Source of the DNA: Sepiola atlantica
Taxonomy: Eukaryota; Mollusca; Cephalopoda; Sepiida; Sepiolidae
Assembly (NCBI GenBank): GCA_963556195.1
Contig: OY744522.1
Coordinates: 41,527,763 to 41,591,762 of the forward strand
Length of the DNA: 64,000 bases
Direction of reading: 5' to 3'
Shown here: piece after piece, positions 41,191 to 52,387 of the stretch
Numbering within the stretch: position 1 is the first letter of the stretch
Layout: every line of letters begins with the position of its first letter
The notes under the pieces: model-generated
What the model saw: the letters and a program-made list of their open reading frames with translations, nothing else
The model's database searches: none
What the model was told of the DNA's origin: nothing
Made by a program: the position numbers and the translations under genes

Positions 41191-42360
41191 CTGTATTTTA
41201 TTTAGCTCAAATGATAGAAACATGTATGGGGAATTCAATACTGAAAATCGCATCCAAAATTATAAACAAATAAAAAGATTGAAGAATTTTTGTAAAGCAT
41301 TTTGGGGTGATAGTTTGATTCATATATATAAAACAATAGAAAAAAGAATCACCGGTAAATTAAAGAATAACAGAATAGTATTCCTTCATTGCTAATCCAT
41401 TCCATTAATATATTACAATCAGTGGTGGCTCGGTACTAAGATTAGTGGGCTGCTGCTTCATATAAGTATTTCTATTTTTTACATATTGTGTAAAAAGAAA
41501 ATAAACATATAAAAAATTATACATACGTTATAAATAATTCATACATAAAACTGCCGCCAACTTTTTAAAACAAATTCTATACGGAATATGAGACAAGGTA
41601 AAAAAGATGGATATGAATTATTTCAATTAATTTTCCTTGATCTTTTTTACATTTTTTGTTTTCAAATCAAACAATAACGTTATTTATTTTTTAAGACGTT
41701 TGCTTAAAAATTCGATGTTTACAGTATTATTGTAGATTAACACCCTCCGCCACTTCCCGCCAAAATAAGATGATACTTTCTATAGGTGATTACGTGTGAA
41801 CACTCTAAAAACATGGCAAGAAAGAACAACTTATTATTTTAGAATTTAAAGAGGGCGATTATTTTCACATATAAATTCAACGTAAAATGATCCCTAATTC
41901 CTGGGCATTTATTAGGATAGTTAACCTTTTTTTTGTTATGAGAAATACATTCTGTGTGGGTTTTTTGTTTAGTTTTTTAAGTGTGTTTTTATAACTTTGC
42001 CACTAAGACTTAGGGTTGGTGGTAAACGAATTGAGTTAATTGTCCTAAAAAGTAAGAATGGTCCGAAAATAGAGGATTATTTCACGTTTGATCTATATTC
42101 GAAACTGATCAACCACTCAAAATTCTAAAATAATTGTCAGATTTTCCTTCTTTCCACGAAGATTTCTACAGTGTTGACACGTAATCGCATAAAACAGTAA
42201 AACCACATTTTAGGGGGGGGGGGGGTAGCAAAATATGTGAATCTACAAATTTACCGATTTTACTTTTTACTCATTAAAAACATTAAAGCTGAAAAAATAA
42301 ATCATCTATATTTGTATTATTTCGATTATTCAAACTATTGTTATCATTTTGGTTGTATTT
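41191..42360. other. Spacer, nothing recognised
   Basis: It contains a G12 run near 42213-42226. No gene or repeat copy was recognised. Confidence 0.35.
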
Positions 42361-42367
42361 TCACGAC

Positions 42368-42400
42368 GTTTCGGCCGATATTACCTCGACCTTCTTTTGG
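42368..42400 (-). ncRNA. Hammerhead-like remnant
   Basis: On the minus strand GAAGGTCGAGGTAATATCGG, then CCGAAACGTCG. Stem II GGTCGA with TCGGCC and the GAAAC box are kept, but the first core is AAAAGAAG instead of CTGAAGA. Confidence 0.4.
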
Positions 42401-42429
42401 TACAATATATTTTCGTCGTCTTCATCCTG

Positions 42430-43010
42430 AACTAAATCAGACGGTTTTCCTTCATAAACTACTCAGACAAGAAAAAATATTCCTCCTCATATCTATATAT
42501 GATATCATCGTCTTCTTTCATAAGAATTACAAGACCTTTTTGGTTCATTTAATTTGTCAACAATATAAACAAACAGAAGTATACGGTTTAACATACGTAT
42601 TAACACTCATTCAATATTCTTCTCTCTTTTTACCGATAGCCACGTCATCATTTTACTGAAATAAAGTCGGGAACTATGGTTTCATTTCCGTTTCCGGTTT
42701 TCTATCCATTTTTTCCTTCAATTGATATTCATACGTCCGCTATTTTTTCCGTAACTGCCATTAATTTCGTAAGATTGTACAAGAAAAATAACTCTTCCTG
42801 GTGTATTTCTCATATTATGAATTTTTATTCTTCTCCTTATTTGGTAACGTTTTCGTTTTTTAATAATTAAAATTATTTTGTTGGCCTACTTTCGTGTTTT
42901 CCTACTGAAGGTATATTTAAATACATATCACATTTATTTTCACTTTAATTTTCTTTAAAAAACTACATGATGACTCCTTATTTCTATCTTATCTCATGAT
43001 ATGATAAAAT
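42430..43010. other. Spacer, nothing recognised
   Basis: A 140-codon frame at 42237-42659 is AT-rich, Phe/Tyr/Leu-biased and has no domain. It also overlaps the hammerhead-like remnant, so it is treated as chance. Confidence 0.4.
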
Positions 43011-45445
43011 GATATATGGATGGCCGTTTGGGCAACGAGTTTTCTCCAATCCTCCCAATCTTCTGCATTTTTTAGCATGGTACTAAACGCCAGCTCTTTT
43101 CGCTCTCGGGTGTTGTCCTCCACCTGTTTTTTTGTCTGCCGGTTTTTCTTTCTCCTATGTCCAGTTCTTTGCTGGATTGTCTTTGCGATATCTGATGGTC
43201 GTCTGAAATGGCCGTATTACTTAATGTTCTTCTTTTTTACAATGGTAAATAGATTTTCATATAGCCCGATTGCTTGTATGAGTTTGATCTTCACTTCTCT
43301 GATTCGCAATGTGGTCCCTGTATAAGATACTGAACATCTTTCGATAGCATCTCCTCACTGTAGTATGTATCTTGCTCTCTAGGAGCGCAGTTACTGTCCT
43401 TGACTCACACGCATATAGAAATATGGAGATAACCAAGGAGCGAATCAATCTGGGTTTTGAGCTGAATGTAATATTTCTGTCAGTCCATATAGGTCAGTAC
43501 TGCTGTTTTCTGCGCAATTTTCGCAAGGACTTCAGGCTTGGAACCGTCATCGTTACAATCGTCCCACGATACTTGACGCTGTTGACGGCTTCCAGTTTCT
43601 CGCCTGTCACCTTTATGTTCTTGACGATGCCAGTGGTGTTGTTGGTCATAAACTTAGTATTTTCTACGTTCATCTTCATATCGTAGGCTGTCGTGCTTTG
43701 AACTAGGTTTATCAGTTCTTTCTCAGTCGCTGCAAGACAATCGATGTCGTGGGCAAAACGTAAGTTCGTAATCGTGCTGCCCCTCCGATTCTAAATCTAC
43801 TTTTATGGTCTTCTGGTAGGTCAGTCATGAGTTGATAAAACAAGTCGAAGAGTGTAGGAGAGAGCAGACAACGCTGTCTATTTCCGACTGCTTCTCTGGA
43901 CCACTTAACTGCCATTGAAGTAGACTGTGCTACTAAATGTCTCGTAGACGATCTTTATAACTGTGATCAAGTTAGAATTGATGTTATACAGTGTTCTGGT
44001 CGCCCACGAAGCTGCATGCAACGACAGATCACAAACTTACTTTGAAATCAACGAGAACTTGATAGATGTGCTGCTGGTGTAGAAGTTAACTCTTGCACAG
44101 TATCATAAGCTTGAAAACATTCTTCGTGATTCTTCTTCCTTCCCGTAAATCCGCTTGTTTTTTTTACTGTTGATTTAGTCTATTCAAGATGATATTAAAC
44201 AGTACTCTACTGGGGTGACTTATCAGACTGATGGTTCAGTAATTTAAGCCCTGCTGTAATTTCCCTTCTGAGGACAATGATGATCACTGATTGTTGCAGA
44301 TTATTGCCTGTACTAGTTCAGCTAGGATGTTGTCACCTCCTTCTTACTCCCATTTCTTCAGCGATTTTGCCGCTGCTTCCCTTTCTTCACAGAAGATAGG
44401 AGTAATTGTCAGTGTTGGTTGCTGGGGGGGGGGGGTATACGATACTTCTGGTTCATCCTATGGCTCTGTGGCTGTAAAACTCTTATTAGTATTCCGCGTA
44501 CCTCTTCAATATGTCCTGCATCTCTGTCAGACAGTTCCCATTTTTTTTCTTGGTGGTAATAGTTCGCATTTGTTTTATCAGGTCATTCCCTAACTGGTTG
44601 ATTCTTTTAGCTAATGTTTTTCAAACTTGCTTTCAATCTCTTCGCACTGTTCCACTATTTGTTTTTCTTTTACTCCTTCATGCTCCTTTTGATGACTGAC
44701 AACCCTATACTGTTTTGATCTTCTTGTCTTGTTTTTTTTTTTATTCAGCTCGCTCATTTTGTTGCAGAGATCCTGCATGTCTGCTGTGATCCATGGTTTA
44801 TTGACTGATCGACGCATATCAAGCATTTCATTGACTGTGGTGTTGAAGGTGTCGATCAACATGTTTATGTCCGTGTCATCCGCATCTATGACTGGGAGAG
44901 AAAAATTTCCTCCTACCATTGCTTAGAGGATATCGGCTACTTCTGGGTCCTTTAGTTTATTGAGATCAAACTTGATCATTGTTTACCCCTCTTTGTTGAC
45001 TTTTTTGAGATGAAGGAAGGTCATTATCACGAGTTCATGATCACTCCCTATCAGCTCCTGGCTGGGAAGGTCCGTTTTTTTGGCAATGTTCACACTCGAG
45101 TAAAAACACTTTTTCACTATGATTTAGTCAATCTAACTAGTGTAATTTTCATGTCAATCTTCGGGTTGCCTCGTGTCGGTCAAACGTATTTGTCAACATA
45201 ATATCGTTATATTTGGTAAATTTAAGGAGTCTCAGAGCCTTCTCATTAGATTTTACATTGCAGTATGCCCACATGTGCAATTCCAATCCCTCTGTATAAC
45301 AATGACGTCTTACTTTGTGTCTTCGTTCAAGACTCCTTTAAGTTGATCGAATAAGTCTTCCACAGCTTCGTAATCATACTCTTATATTAGTGTGTATGTC
45401 CGTATTATTATAATGTTGAAAGGGGTTGCTCTCAAGCAGATGATG
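43011..45445 (-). pseudogene. LINE D: endonuclease-RT non-LTR retrotransposon, broken
   Basis: On the minus strand, parts of the familiar endonuclease/RT polyprotein appear in order. An endonuclease end comes first (EAVEDLFDQLKGVLNEDTK, then RDWNCTCG). Next is the linker with KFDLNKLKDPEVAD and ADDTDINMLIDTFN (44611-44919). Then come the RT segment RQRCLLSPTLFDLF and, in another frame, motif C as FAHD instead of xADD (about 43746-43757). The connection KMNVENTKFMTNNTTGIVKN (43494-43679) and a C-terminal YACESRTVTALLESKI follow (43257-43448). Stops and frameshifts are frequent, and the catalytic Asp-Asp is lost. This resembles the RTE/Jockey-type elements often annotated as craniofacial-development-protein-2-like. 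Clade is uncertain. Confidence 0.8.
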
Positions 45446-45998
45446 ATTAGTTGATGTCATATAATCCGGCAACCCATGACGGTGTTTGCAATTTCTTTAT
45501 GCACAAGACATTTCTATATATAATATTAATTATTCCCTAACTCTAATTTAGAAAATCGCAGTAAAAGGATAATTAATAGTATACCCAATATCCACAAAAC
45601 AAGGAAAATTACGGTCAATAGTCATTACTAATTTTATGAGCGATTAATTATTTATCTTGATGTGTTATTATTTATTATTACCTACGTGTGCGTGTGTGTG
45701 TGTGTGTTTGCCTACCTCTGTACTACGTAACTTACACATGGAATTCATGAAGCGCAAATATGTACCCGGGGTAGCATTGATGTTGTAAATGAGTTTGTCA
45801 AGCTTTGTTTCGTTAAAATACATATGATGAAAGAATGCAGACAAGAAAATATTTAGGAAACATATGTTAATTCGAAAGTAACAAACTTACTATGAGGAAA
45901 CACGATTGACACGTTCGTGTGATGAAATACATCGAAGTTAATGAACGACGCTTATAAAATTGCTATTAATTAATAGTTGAAAATCATTTTTTGTAATT
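45446..45998. other. Spacer with a short (GT)n
   Basis: A GT run is at about 45687-45706. Nothing else is recognised. Confidence 0.35.
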
Positions 45999-46060
45999 AT
46001 TAGCAAATATATGCTCCCTCCGGTCGCATATTATTGTATTGCAAGGCTACCGCGTCATTC
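45999..46060 (-). mobile_element. Helitron-like 3' terminus, second copy
   Basis: The reverse complement ends GGAGCATATATTTGCTAA followed by T. The same TATGCGACCGxAGGGAGCAT hairpin segment occurs at 7634-7700. CTAA fits the CTRR rule. Confidence 0.4.
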
Positions 46061-46330
46061 TCTCTCTCTCGCTGTCTGCGAGAGGGTGTTCCTATTTACT
46101 TATCTAGAATTATATAATTGTGTAAAAACTACATACAATACATATTTAAATCTAAATTCATTGTTTTTGACTATTAAACCAACTTAAGTTTAAGTTGACT
46201 CATTTATTTATTATTATCGCCTATGTTTGAATTCATGTTTTGAAACATGACGCAAATCATAAATCTACAAGGTTACGCCAAAACTGTAATTATTTTGTTA
46301 ACAGAATATTTTAAGGACCATTTATAAGAA
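46061..46330. other. Spacer, nothing recognised
   Basis: No recognisable feature. Confidence 0.3.
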
Positions 46331-46400
46331 ATTACAAATAGCACAGTTGGTAGAACGTCTGGCCGAAGATCGCAAGGTTACAGTTTGGATTTCCGGCCAT
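46331..46400 (+). pseudogene. tRNA-Phe-like pseudogene or SINE head
   Basis: AATAGCACAGTTGGTAGAAC matches the D arm of tRNA-Phe. GCCGAAGATC places a GAA anticodon, and GTTTGGATTTCCGG corresponds to a degenerate T arm. Acceptor and T stems do not close. Derivation from tRNA-Phe(GAA) is inferred from the anticodon loop context. Confidence 0.6.
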
Positions 46401-46629
46401 GTCATTCACTTTATTTGTTGGGAATAAATTATTAACTATTTATGCAATATTTTCCCTTTCTAAAAGTAGTGAGCTTCTCTGATATTTCAAAATTAGACAA
46501 ATTTCGCGATGTAGTTTTTACATTAAAAACATTGTGACTGACGGACATACACTCTTTATTTATATAAGACTATTACGGTATATAAATAATTATACGAAAC
46601 AAACAGCGTATGATTTAATGTAAACACAT

Positions 46630-46985
46630 AGACTTGTTTCACCCTGTTTTCCAAGTACTTCGACGGAGTATGCCCGGATAACTTGCTGCGCTCAACGTAA
46701 ATACATACGACCAACCAGACAAGCAGCAACACCCCACAATTCACTGTAGAGGTTCCAATATCACTGAAAGCTTTCTACTATAATAACTTCTTTCACCTTT
46801 TACCTTTTGAATTCACTTCCTGTATTCTGTTCCCTCTACTATAATAATATGTAGAAATTTAAATGTAATGTGAACAAACATATCGCATGACAACTCCCCA
46901 CTTAGGATTCCCCCATAAATCTGGCCCGTAATTCACAGGAGCTCTTTACATCTCAGTAGCAATCTGCTTTGTTTGGAGCGTTAAG
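46630..46985 (+). mobile_element. LINE J 3'-end fragment
   Basis: KYFDGVCPDN-like coding is followed by CCACAATTCACTGTAGAGGT, AAAGCTTTCTACTATAATA, ATGTGAACAAACATATCGC and CTCAGTAGCAATCTGC, parallel to 47500-47860. It is a 5'-truncated, frameshifted copy. Confidence 0.7.
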
Positions 46986-47174
46986 AGTAAATAAAGTAGA
47001 TGATATGTAACATATATATAGAGAGCACAATCTTATTTTTTATTTTAGGTATTAGGTAAAAATGTCTCCATTTTACACATATTCCGATCAGAATAAGTAC
47101 GTTTTAAGAAACTGAAGAAGTTTACGTTTCTTTATTACAAACAAACATGGTCCAAGAATAACTATATTACAAGA

Positions 47175-47880
47175 GTTCCTCATTGAAACTCCTCGGCCTA
47201 ACCTTCACAGGTAACATGGATTGGAACAAATACATTGAATACATTGCCAAGGCTGCCGCAAAGAATGTGGGCTCCTTCTACCGTGCTAGTAAACCCCTCA
47301 CACCTGACATTATCCTGTATCTCTACAAAGCCACCATCCACCCATGCATGGAGTATTGTTGTCACATCTGGGCTGGTGCATCATCTACTAGTCTCTCCCT
47401 CTTTGACTAGGCCCCAAAAAGAGTCGCCAACCTAATAGGTCCCTCACTGTAAACCAAGCTCCAGTCCCTGTCCCATCGCCGCAATGTAGTATCCTTGTGC
47501 TTGTTTTACAAATACTTCAATGGATTATGCTCCGATGAATTGGCTACTCTGGTGCCCCCTGGTCGTAAGTTTACTAGACCAACTCAACAATCAGCTAAAT
47601 CCCATCCATTCACTGTGGATGTCCCCAGATGCCGGAGAGCTTTCTACTCAAATAGCTTCGTTACTCGTGCTGCTGGCCACTGGAACTCCCTCCCTGACCC
47701 CTGTTTCCCCGACAGTACTGACATGCAGAAATTTAAAACTAATGTAAACAGACATCTCGCTGCGCAGATCTTAATTTAGGTTGAAACCCCCAACCTTCTC
47801 CCTTTTCTTTCTTCTCAGTAGTCCCTTACGTCTACAGTGGCGGCCTGCCTTGTCTGGGGTGAACTATGTTAAAAGAAAAA
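47175..47880 (+). pseudogene. LINE J C-terminal fragment with full 3' end
   Basis: The frame begins at KLLGLTFTGNMDWNKYIEYI and passes through FYRASKPLTPDI and HPCMEYCCHIWAGASSTS. A stop follows after LFD (47408-47410) and another stop comes later. The copy continues as LSHRRNVVSLCLFYKYFNGL and ends HLAAQILI. The 3' tail CTCAGTAGTCCCTTACG...GGTGAACTATGTTAAAAG is shared with 62745-62795. It lacks the RT domain, as is usual for 5'-truncated LINE insertions. It is the reference copy for the 3' end here. Confidence 0.85.
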
Positions 47881-48845
47881 AACGTATCGTATAATTGAAC
47901 GAATTCATTTATTTTTCCAGACCTAATATAAAATTAATACATTCATTACATTTATCCTAAAAGTTTACCCGAGAAAACTTGGGGTTGCTCTTAGTATAGG
48001 GTTTTGTTTTGAATTTCATCTTCTAATATAGATACGGACAGACACCGATACAACAAATATAGTATAGAATAAAGTATATCTTTTTTAATAACTTCACAGT
48101 AGTTTCAACAGTTCGCTTTTCATTTTTCTTAAGAATTGTCCATCGAAAACAACGGGGGCCAAAGTTAATTTTAGATATTAATGAACAAATACTACCAAAC
48201 CGATAGAGACATGTATTTATCTTGATTTGACAATTCTCACGTTGACAAAAAAATAAACAAAAATCCACACGACAAAACAACTAAAAGTCTCAGTCCACGC
48301 ACTCTTTTTATATTCTGATCGTCGGGTGTGTTCGTTAAGTGTGTGTGTATTTGTGTTAAGTGAATCCAACTCATATATTGCGACTCTCTCTCGAACTGAC
48401 GCCGGCTCTTGACTGCCCGTCAATTGTTTCTCATCTTTAAGCGATTACCCCTCAATTTCTACGAGTAGGCGACAGTCGTCTCAAAGGGGCTAATGAACAC
48501 TGAAGTATCCACTTCTTTAAATAGGTTCACTGGCGAATTACGGCAAAATAACCGAAAATAAACATGAGAAGAAGAACGAAAAAAAAAAGGAAGAAAAAAA
48601 AGGAAGAATCAAAAGTAATTTTAGAAATAGTTGAAGAAAAATAAGGATTGAGGTGTTTGTTTCGTTTTACATATATCAACGATTTTAGTGTAAGTTTGGT
48701 AGAATATTTAATGCTTCAAGTCCTTAATATCTTCAAATATCGTTTTGATGTACATTTCCGGATGCAGTTTTATGTCATAGTCGGGAGAGATTCTGTTTAA
48801 GCCATATGCGTGACCGTGACAGACACAACCTGGGTGTAATGATAA
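47881..48845. other. Spacer, nothing recognised
   Basis: Frames of 68-85 codons on the minus strand show no domain. Confidence 0.35.
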
Positions 48846-48899
48846 CTATAACATGGCTTCAGACAACTCAAATATTTTCAATTGGGAAGAAAAACAACA

Positions 48900-49025
48900 C
48901 AAAAAGAGCGAAGTAGACATAGAGAGAGAAAGAGAGAGAGAGTAAGAGAGAGAGAGAGAGTAAGAGAGAGAGAGTAAGAGAGAGAGTAAGAGAGAGAGAG
49001 AGAGTAAGAGAGAGAGAGAAAGAGG
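48900..49025. repeat. (GA)n-rich tract
   Basis: AGAGAGAGTAAGAGAGAG-type repeats are followed by about 130 bp of further purine-rich sequence. Confidence 0.9.
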
Positions 49026-49185
49026 GGAGATACATAATAAGAAGAGAAAGAAGTAAATAAAATGCAAAGGATTAGAATGAGAAGAAGAAAAAGATGAAGA
49101 CCAACAGATCAAGAAAAAAAGGCTTAAGAAGATGTGGAGGAGGAGGAAAAATATAAATGGTTTTATTCACTCAAGGAAATGATAC

Positions 49186-49189
<4 letters not shown>

Positions 49190-49223
<34 letters not shown>

Positions 49224-49225
49224 AC
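49190..49225. repeat. (AGT)n microsatellite
   Basis: AGT run of about ten units with minor interruptions. Confidence 0.93.
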
Positions 49226-49323
49226 GTAGTAGTAGTGGTGGAATACGAATAAAAAGAAGACAAAGAAGAATAGTAACGGTTTTAAAAGAGAAGGAGGAAG
49301 AGAAGAGAAGGAGGAAGAAAGAG

Positions 49324-49324
<1 letters not shown>

Positions 49325-49402
<78 letters not shown>
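49325..49402. repeat. (AAT)n microsatellite
   Basis: Pure AAT run joined to the dispersed segment that follows. Confidence 0.95.
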
Positions 49403-49640
49403 CAGAGACTTTGGGGAGATTTATTGCCACCCAAATCGCAGAGAAGACCAATTGTCCTTACCAGCGAGAAATCAATGGTAAGAGGATGTTGCGATACCGC
49501 ATCGTTATCAAAAAGAGGTGAAGAATGCTGGACATCTGGGTAGGCTTGTTGTCACTCAGACTCCAGGAAATACCACTGGTTGTTGTCGGTGAGCAATCAC
49601 TTACGATGATCTGTGTAAGAACTCCTAGTGAGTACTACTA
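49403..49640 (+). repeat. Dispersed segment shared with 26490-26710
   Basis: GGGGAGATTTATTGCCACCC, GACCAATTGTCCTTACCAGC and GATGATCTGTGTAAGAACTC align with 26510-26700. It is probably an RLE-LINE B relic used as a 3' tail next to trinucleotide repeats. Confidence 0.6.
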
Positions 49641-50036
49641 CTAATAATAATAGGACGAAGAAGAAGAAGAAAATAACGAACAAATGAGAAACAAAGACGC
49701 TTAAGTAAGAGAAAAAAGAAGAAAGAAGAGGAGGCAGAGAAGTATTATACAGCTTTATTCAATAAAAGGATAACGGGTCTCTACTAGACAATGAATGCAC
49801 TATCTCTTCGCCCCATCTCTCTAGTTTGATGTATCATCAACTGAGCACGGTAATCTCCATCTCGATGTTTTAATAGAAGACCTCATCATTTAGTGACGTT
49901 GTCGACTGTACGCGGAAGTTTCCAGATTATGTTACAAAACGATGATGTCATCTTGCGTGCACTAGGAAACACACAATAACAAAACTAAATATAATAAAAT
50001 CCCCCTTAACCCTTTTGTGCCACCTGTGCATAAAAG
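49641..50036. other. Spacer, purine-rich at the left
   Basis: GAAGAAGAAGAAGAAAATAA-type sequence at 49655-49740, then unremarkable sequence. Confidence 0.35.
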
Positions 50037-50166
50037 TAAAGGTTCGTTCAGACGAGGCAACGTCGCTCGCCGCTACTGCAGTAGTGGCGAGTAGTAGCAG
50101 TCTAGTCGCATCGTTTGACCGGTTAGTCGCAAGTAGCACATCCAACTTGCAGTTAGTTTACTCTCC

Positions 50167-50200
50167 GCGACTAAAATTGAACCTGTTCAATTTTAGTCGC
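50167..50200. repeat. 16-bp-arm perfect hairpin in the Harbinger element
   Basis: GCGACTAAAATTGAAC, CT, then its exact complement. Confidence 0.93.
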
Positions 50201-50219
50201 AAGTAGCGCATGATTTGAT

Positions 50220-50281
50220 GATCACGTGACCTGGTATCGTGCAATTTCAGGATCACGTGACCTGGTATCGCGAGATTTCAT
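50220..50281. repeat. 31-bp tandem duplication
   Basis: GATCACGTGACCTGGTATCG occurs at 50220 and 50251, each followed by a similar ATTTCA segment. Confidence 0.85.
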
Positions 50282-50358
50282 GATTTTTGAAGACCTAATA
50301 GCGGCTGCTACGATCCATATTCGCTTCATATAACCTCACAGTTATGCAGTTTGTTACA

Positions 50359-50725
50359 ATGACAGAAAAATAAAGTTTGAAGTGGTCAGCTAATGAAATC
50401 AGTAGATTTCTGGATATTTACAGAAACTACGAAGGTTTGTGGGATACAGTCAATATATGAAGAAAATGTGTGAGAGTACACTTTTAAATATTTAAGGAAT
50501 GCACTAATTGAGACTGGTTTTAAGATTCCTAGCGAAGATAATTTGAAAAAGAAAATAAAGAACTTTAAGGATGCATATAAGAATGAAATTAATAAAGTGA
50601 AGAAATGAGCAGGAACCGACGATGTTTATAAACCAAAGCTTGTTTGGTTTGAAAAAAAGAATTTGGCACCTGACCCGCGACATGTCTGCACAGTAAACAA
50701 AGGCACGGAACTGCTAGACAGGTAG
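50359..50725 (+). pseudogene. MADF/Myb-like domain of a Harbinger accessory protein
   Basis: An ATG at 50359 is followed within five codons by a stop. Then comes SLKWSANEISRFLDIYRNYE, GLWDTVNI and a stop. In the next frame YLRNALIETGFKIPSEDNLK, KKIKNFKDAYKNEINKVKK, a stop, AGTDDVYKPKLVWFEKK and more follow. The pattern W...FLxLYRxYExLW...I..FKxxYxxEIxKxKK...GTDDVYxPKLxWF is that of the MADF-type DNA-binding protein encoded with Harbinger transposases. At least three stops or frameshifts disable it. Confidence 0.75.
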
Positions 50726-50815
50726 TCGTCTCGTGTTATCAGCTCAGTCGCTGCAACGGGTACTCGCTGCTACAAGTAGCGGCGAGCGAAGTCGCCTCGT
50801 GTAACTGAGGCTTAA

Positions 50816-51439
50816 AACAAACAACTTTATTTCGTTCTTTTGACTTCCGTACGGTCTTAAATGTATTTGTATCAAAATAACCAAAATATTTATGTTTATC
50901 TATTTATATGAATACATGCGTAAGTTTTAGTCGTGTGTTTGCAAGAAGCTTATGAATGAAATGTTTATCATTTAACATTTTTGTTACCAGTGAATTTGTG
51001 AAGCGATAACAAGCTAGCAAAGCCAACTAGTATATGTAGATACAACACATATTTGAAGAGAACCTAACATGCTTGAAACGTGTTTTAGAGATTTAAACAT
51101 TTATAATTAAAAAATGTCAAATAATGAAATTTCATCACCAATTATTTTTTAAATGTATAATATTGAATATTAAAAAATAAAGAAATAATTAAGAAATAAC
51201 AAATGTTGGTATTTCTACTTCTTTAAATAGAAACGTTTTTTCTCGTTGGAACTATCACCGTCTACTTTATATATAAAACTAAGGGGAACTCAAAGCTAGA
51301 AACAATCTTCTCGGGTGTCGGGGAGGCAGAATTGAACTCCATTAGAACGGGCTGTATTCTGGAGGAGGTAGCGATGGTGGAGAAACGGTTACCGAAAAGG
51401 GGATTGCAACATCTGGTTTTGTGCACCAACCACTAACGA
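50816..51439. other. Spacer, nothing recognised
   Basis: No recognisable feature; AT-rich. Confidence 0.35.
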
Positions 51440-51845
51440 CCTCCCCTAGGGCAGGGTGCAACAAATCTAACCTAATAGCTCCCAAGATCCAACATCTGTC
51501 GCATCGCGTCAGTGTTGAATCCCTGTATTTGTTTTACTTGTACTTAAAAGGAATGGACTCCGGTGAACTTGCTGCAATTGTATCATCTCAACGTAAATAC
51601 ACCCGGACCACTGAACTAGAAGAGGAATCCTACCATGTCACGGACGATTTTCTACTCTGATAGCTTCTTTCCTTAAATAGCTTGACTTGGGAATTCCTTG
51701 TTTTCCTGAACGTACGAACATGCAGAAATTTAAATGTAATGTGAACAAACATCTTGCAGTCCGACTCCCACCTTAGTAGCCCCTCACTTTATAATATTTC
51801 ACAGTAGCTCTTACGCTTGATTGGGGTAAACTAAAGTAAAAAGGA
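51440..51845 (+). mobile_element. LINE J 3'-end fragment
   Basis: LTTSPRAGCNKSNLIAPKIQ, then LSHRVSVESLYLFYLYLKGM and DSGELAAIVSSQRKYTRTTE, align with the 47450-47590 tail. The non-coding end ATGTGAACAAACATCTTGCA follows. Strongly diverged. Confidence 0.75.
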
Positions 51846-52003
51846 ATTATTTTAAGTTGGTCTTTCGTTTTTTATTCTTAAAAACGGAAATAACTATTTA
51901 ATAGTTTAAACTCACTCCTTTGTTGAAACATAATTCTTTTTCTATCCCTTTCCCACCCAACTGATTTCGCCAGGGGATTAAATATCACCGCTTAAATTTT
52001 TTA

Positions 52004-52007
<4 letters not shown>

Positions 52008-52094
<87 letters not shown>
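52008..52094. repeat. (TA)n microsatellite
   Basis: Pure TA run of about 43 units. Confidence 0.97.
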
Positions 52095-52100
<6 letters not shown>

Positions 52101-52159
52101 ACACACAGACATAGATCAGGAAGAAATATCGCAAAACATCTGCACAAAATGTAACCGTC

Positions 52160-52387
52160 ATGAATAATAATAAACCTCTTTTATTTCTTCTCTTTTACTT
52201 ATGTTTTATTTGCAATGTCCCCCTCTTAGCCGACACATCCACACACATCCACTCTACCATTATCATATTTCATGGATGGGGTAAGGGAAGGGACGTCGCT
52301 GTACGCTACATTTCACCATTTCAACAGAAACTAGATGAATATATTGCACGAAGATATTTGGGCAGAGAATTGTATTTCCGAAAATGA
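52160..52387 (+). CDS. Small ORF with signal-peptide-like N-terminus
   Basis: The 75-codon frame begins MNNNKPLLFLLFYLCFICNV, then PLLAD. A short polar start, a 15-residue hydrophobic core and an LLA|D site would suit signal-peptidase cleavage. The predicted mature part (about 50 residues, including HGWGKGRDVAVRYISPFQQK) is basic, has no cysteine and matches no family I know. There is no splice, promoter or conservation evidence, and it starts 65 bp after a (TA)n array, so chance is likely. Confidence 0.2.
   Translation: MNNNKPLLFLLFYLCFICNVPLLADTSTHIHSTIIIFHGWGKGRDVAVRYISPFQQKLDEYIARRYLGRELYFRK

Larger units (their letters stand above)
50040..50812 (+). mobile_element. PIF/Harbinger-type element, 773 bp
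   Basis: The ends are inverted: left AGGTTCGTTCAGACGAGGC pairs (as reverse complement) with right AGCCTCAGTTACACGAGGC. The similarity continues into TCGCTCGCCGCTACT on both sides. The element is flanked by TAA on each side (50037-50039 and 50813-50815), the TWA target duplication of PIF/Harbinger elements. Inside is a broken MADF/Myb-like DNA-binding ORF, the accessory protein of these elements. No DDE transposase was found, so it is non-autonomous or internally deleted. Confidence 0.8.

Noticed and set aside
42237..42659. 140-codon ORF
   Set aside because: Longest frame in its area, but AT-driven composition, no domain and overlap with a decayed ribozyme repeat argue against a gene.
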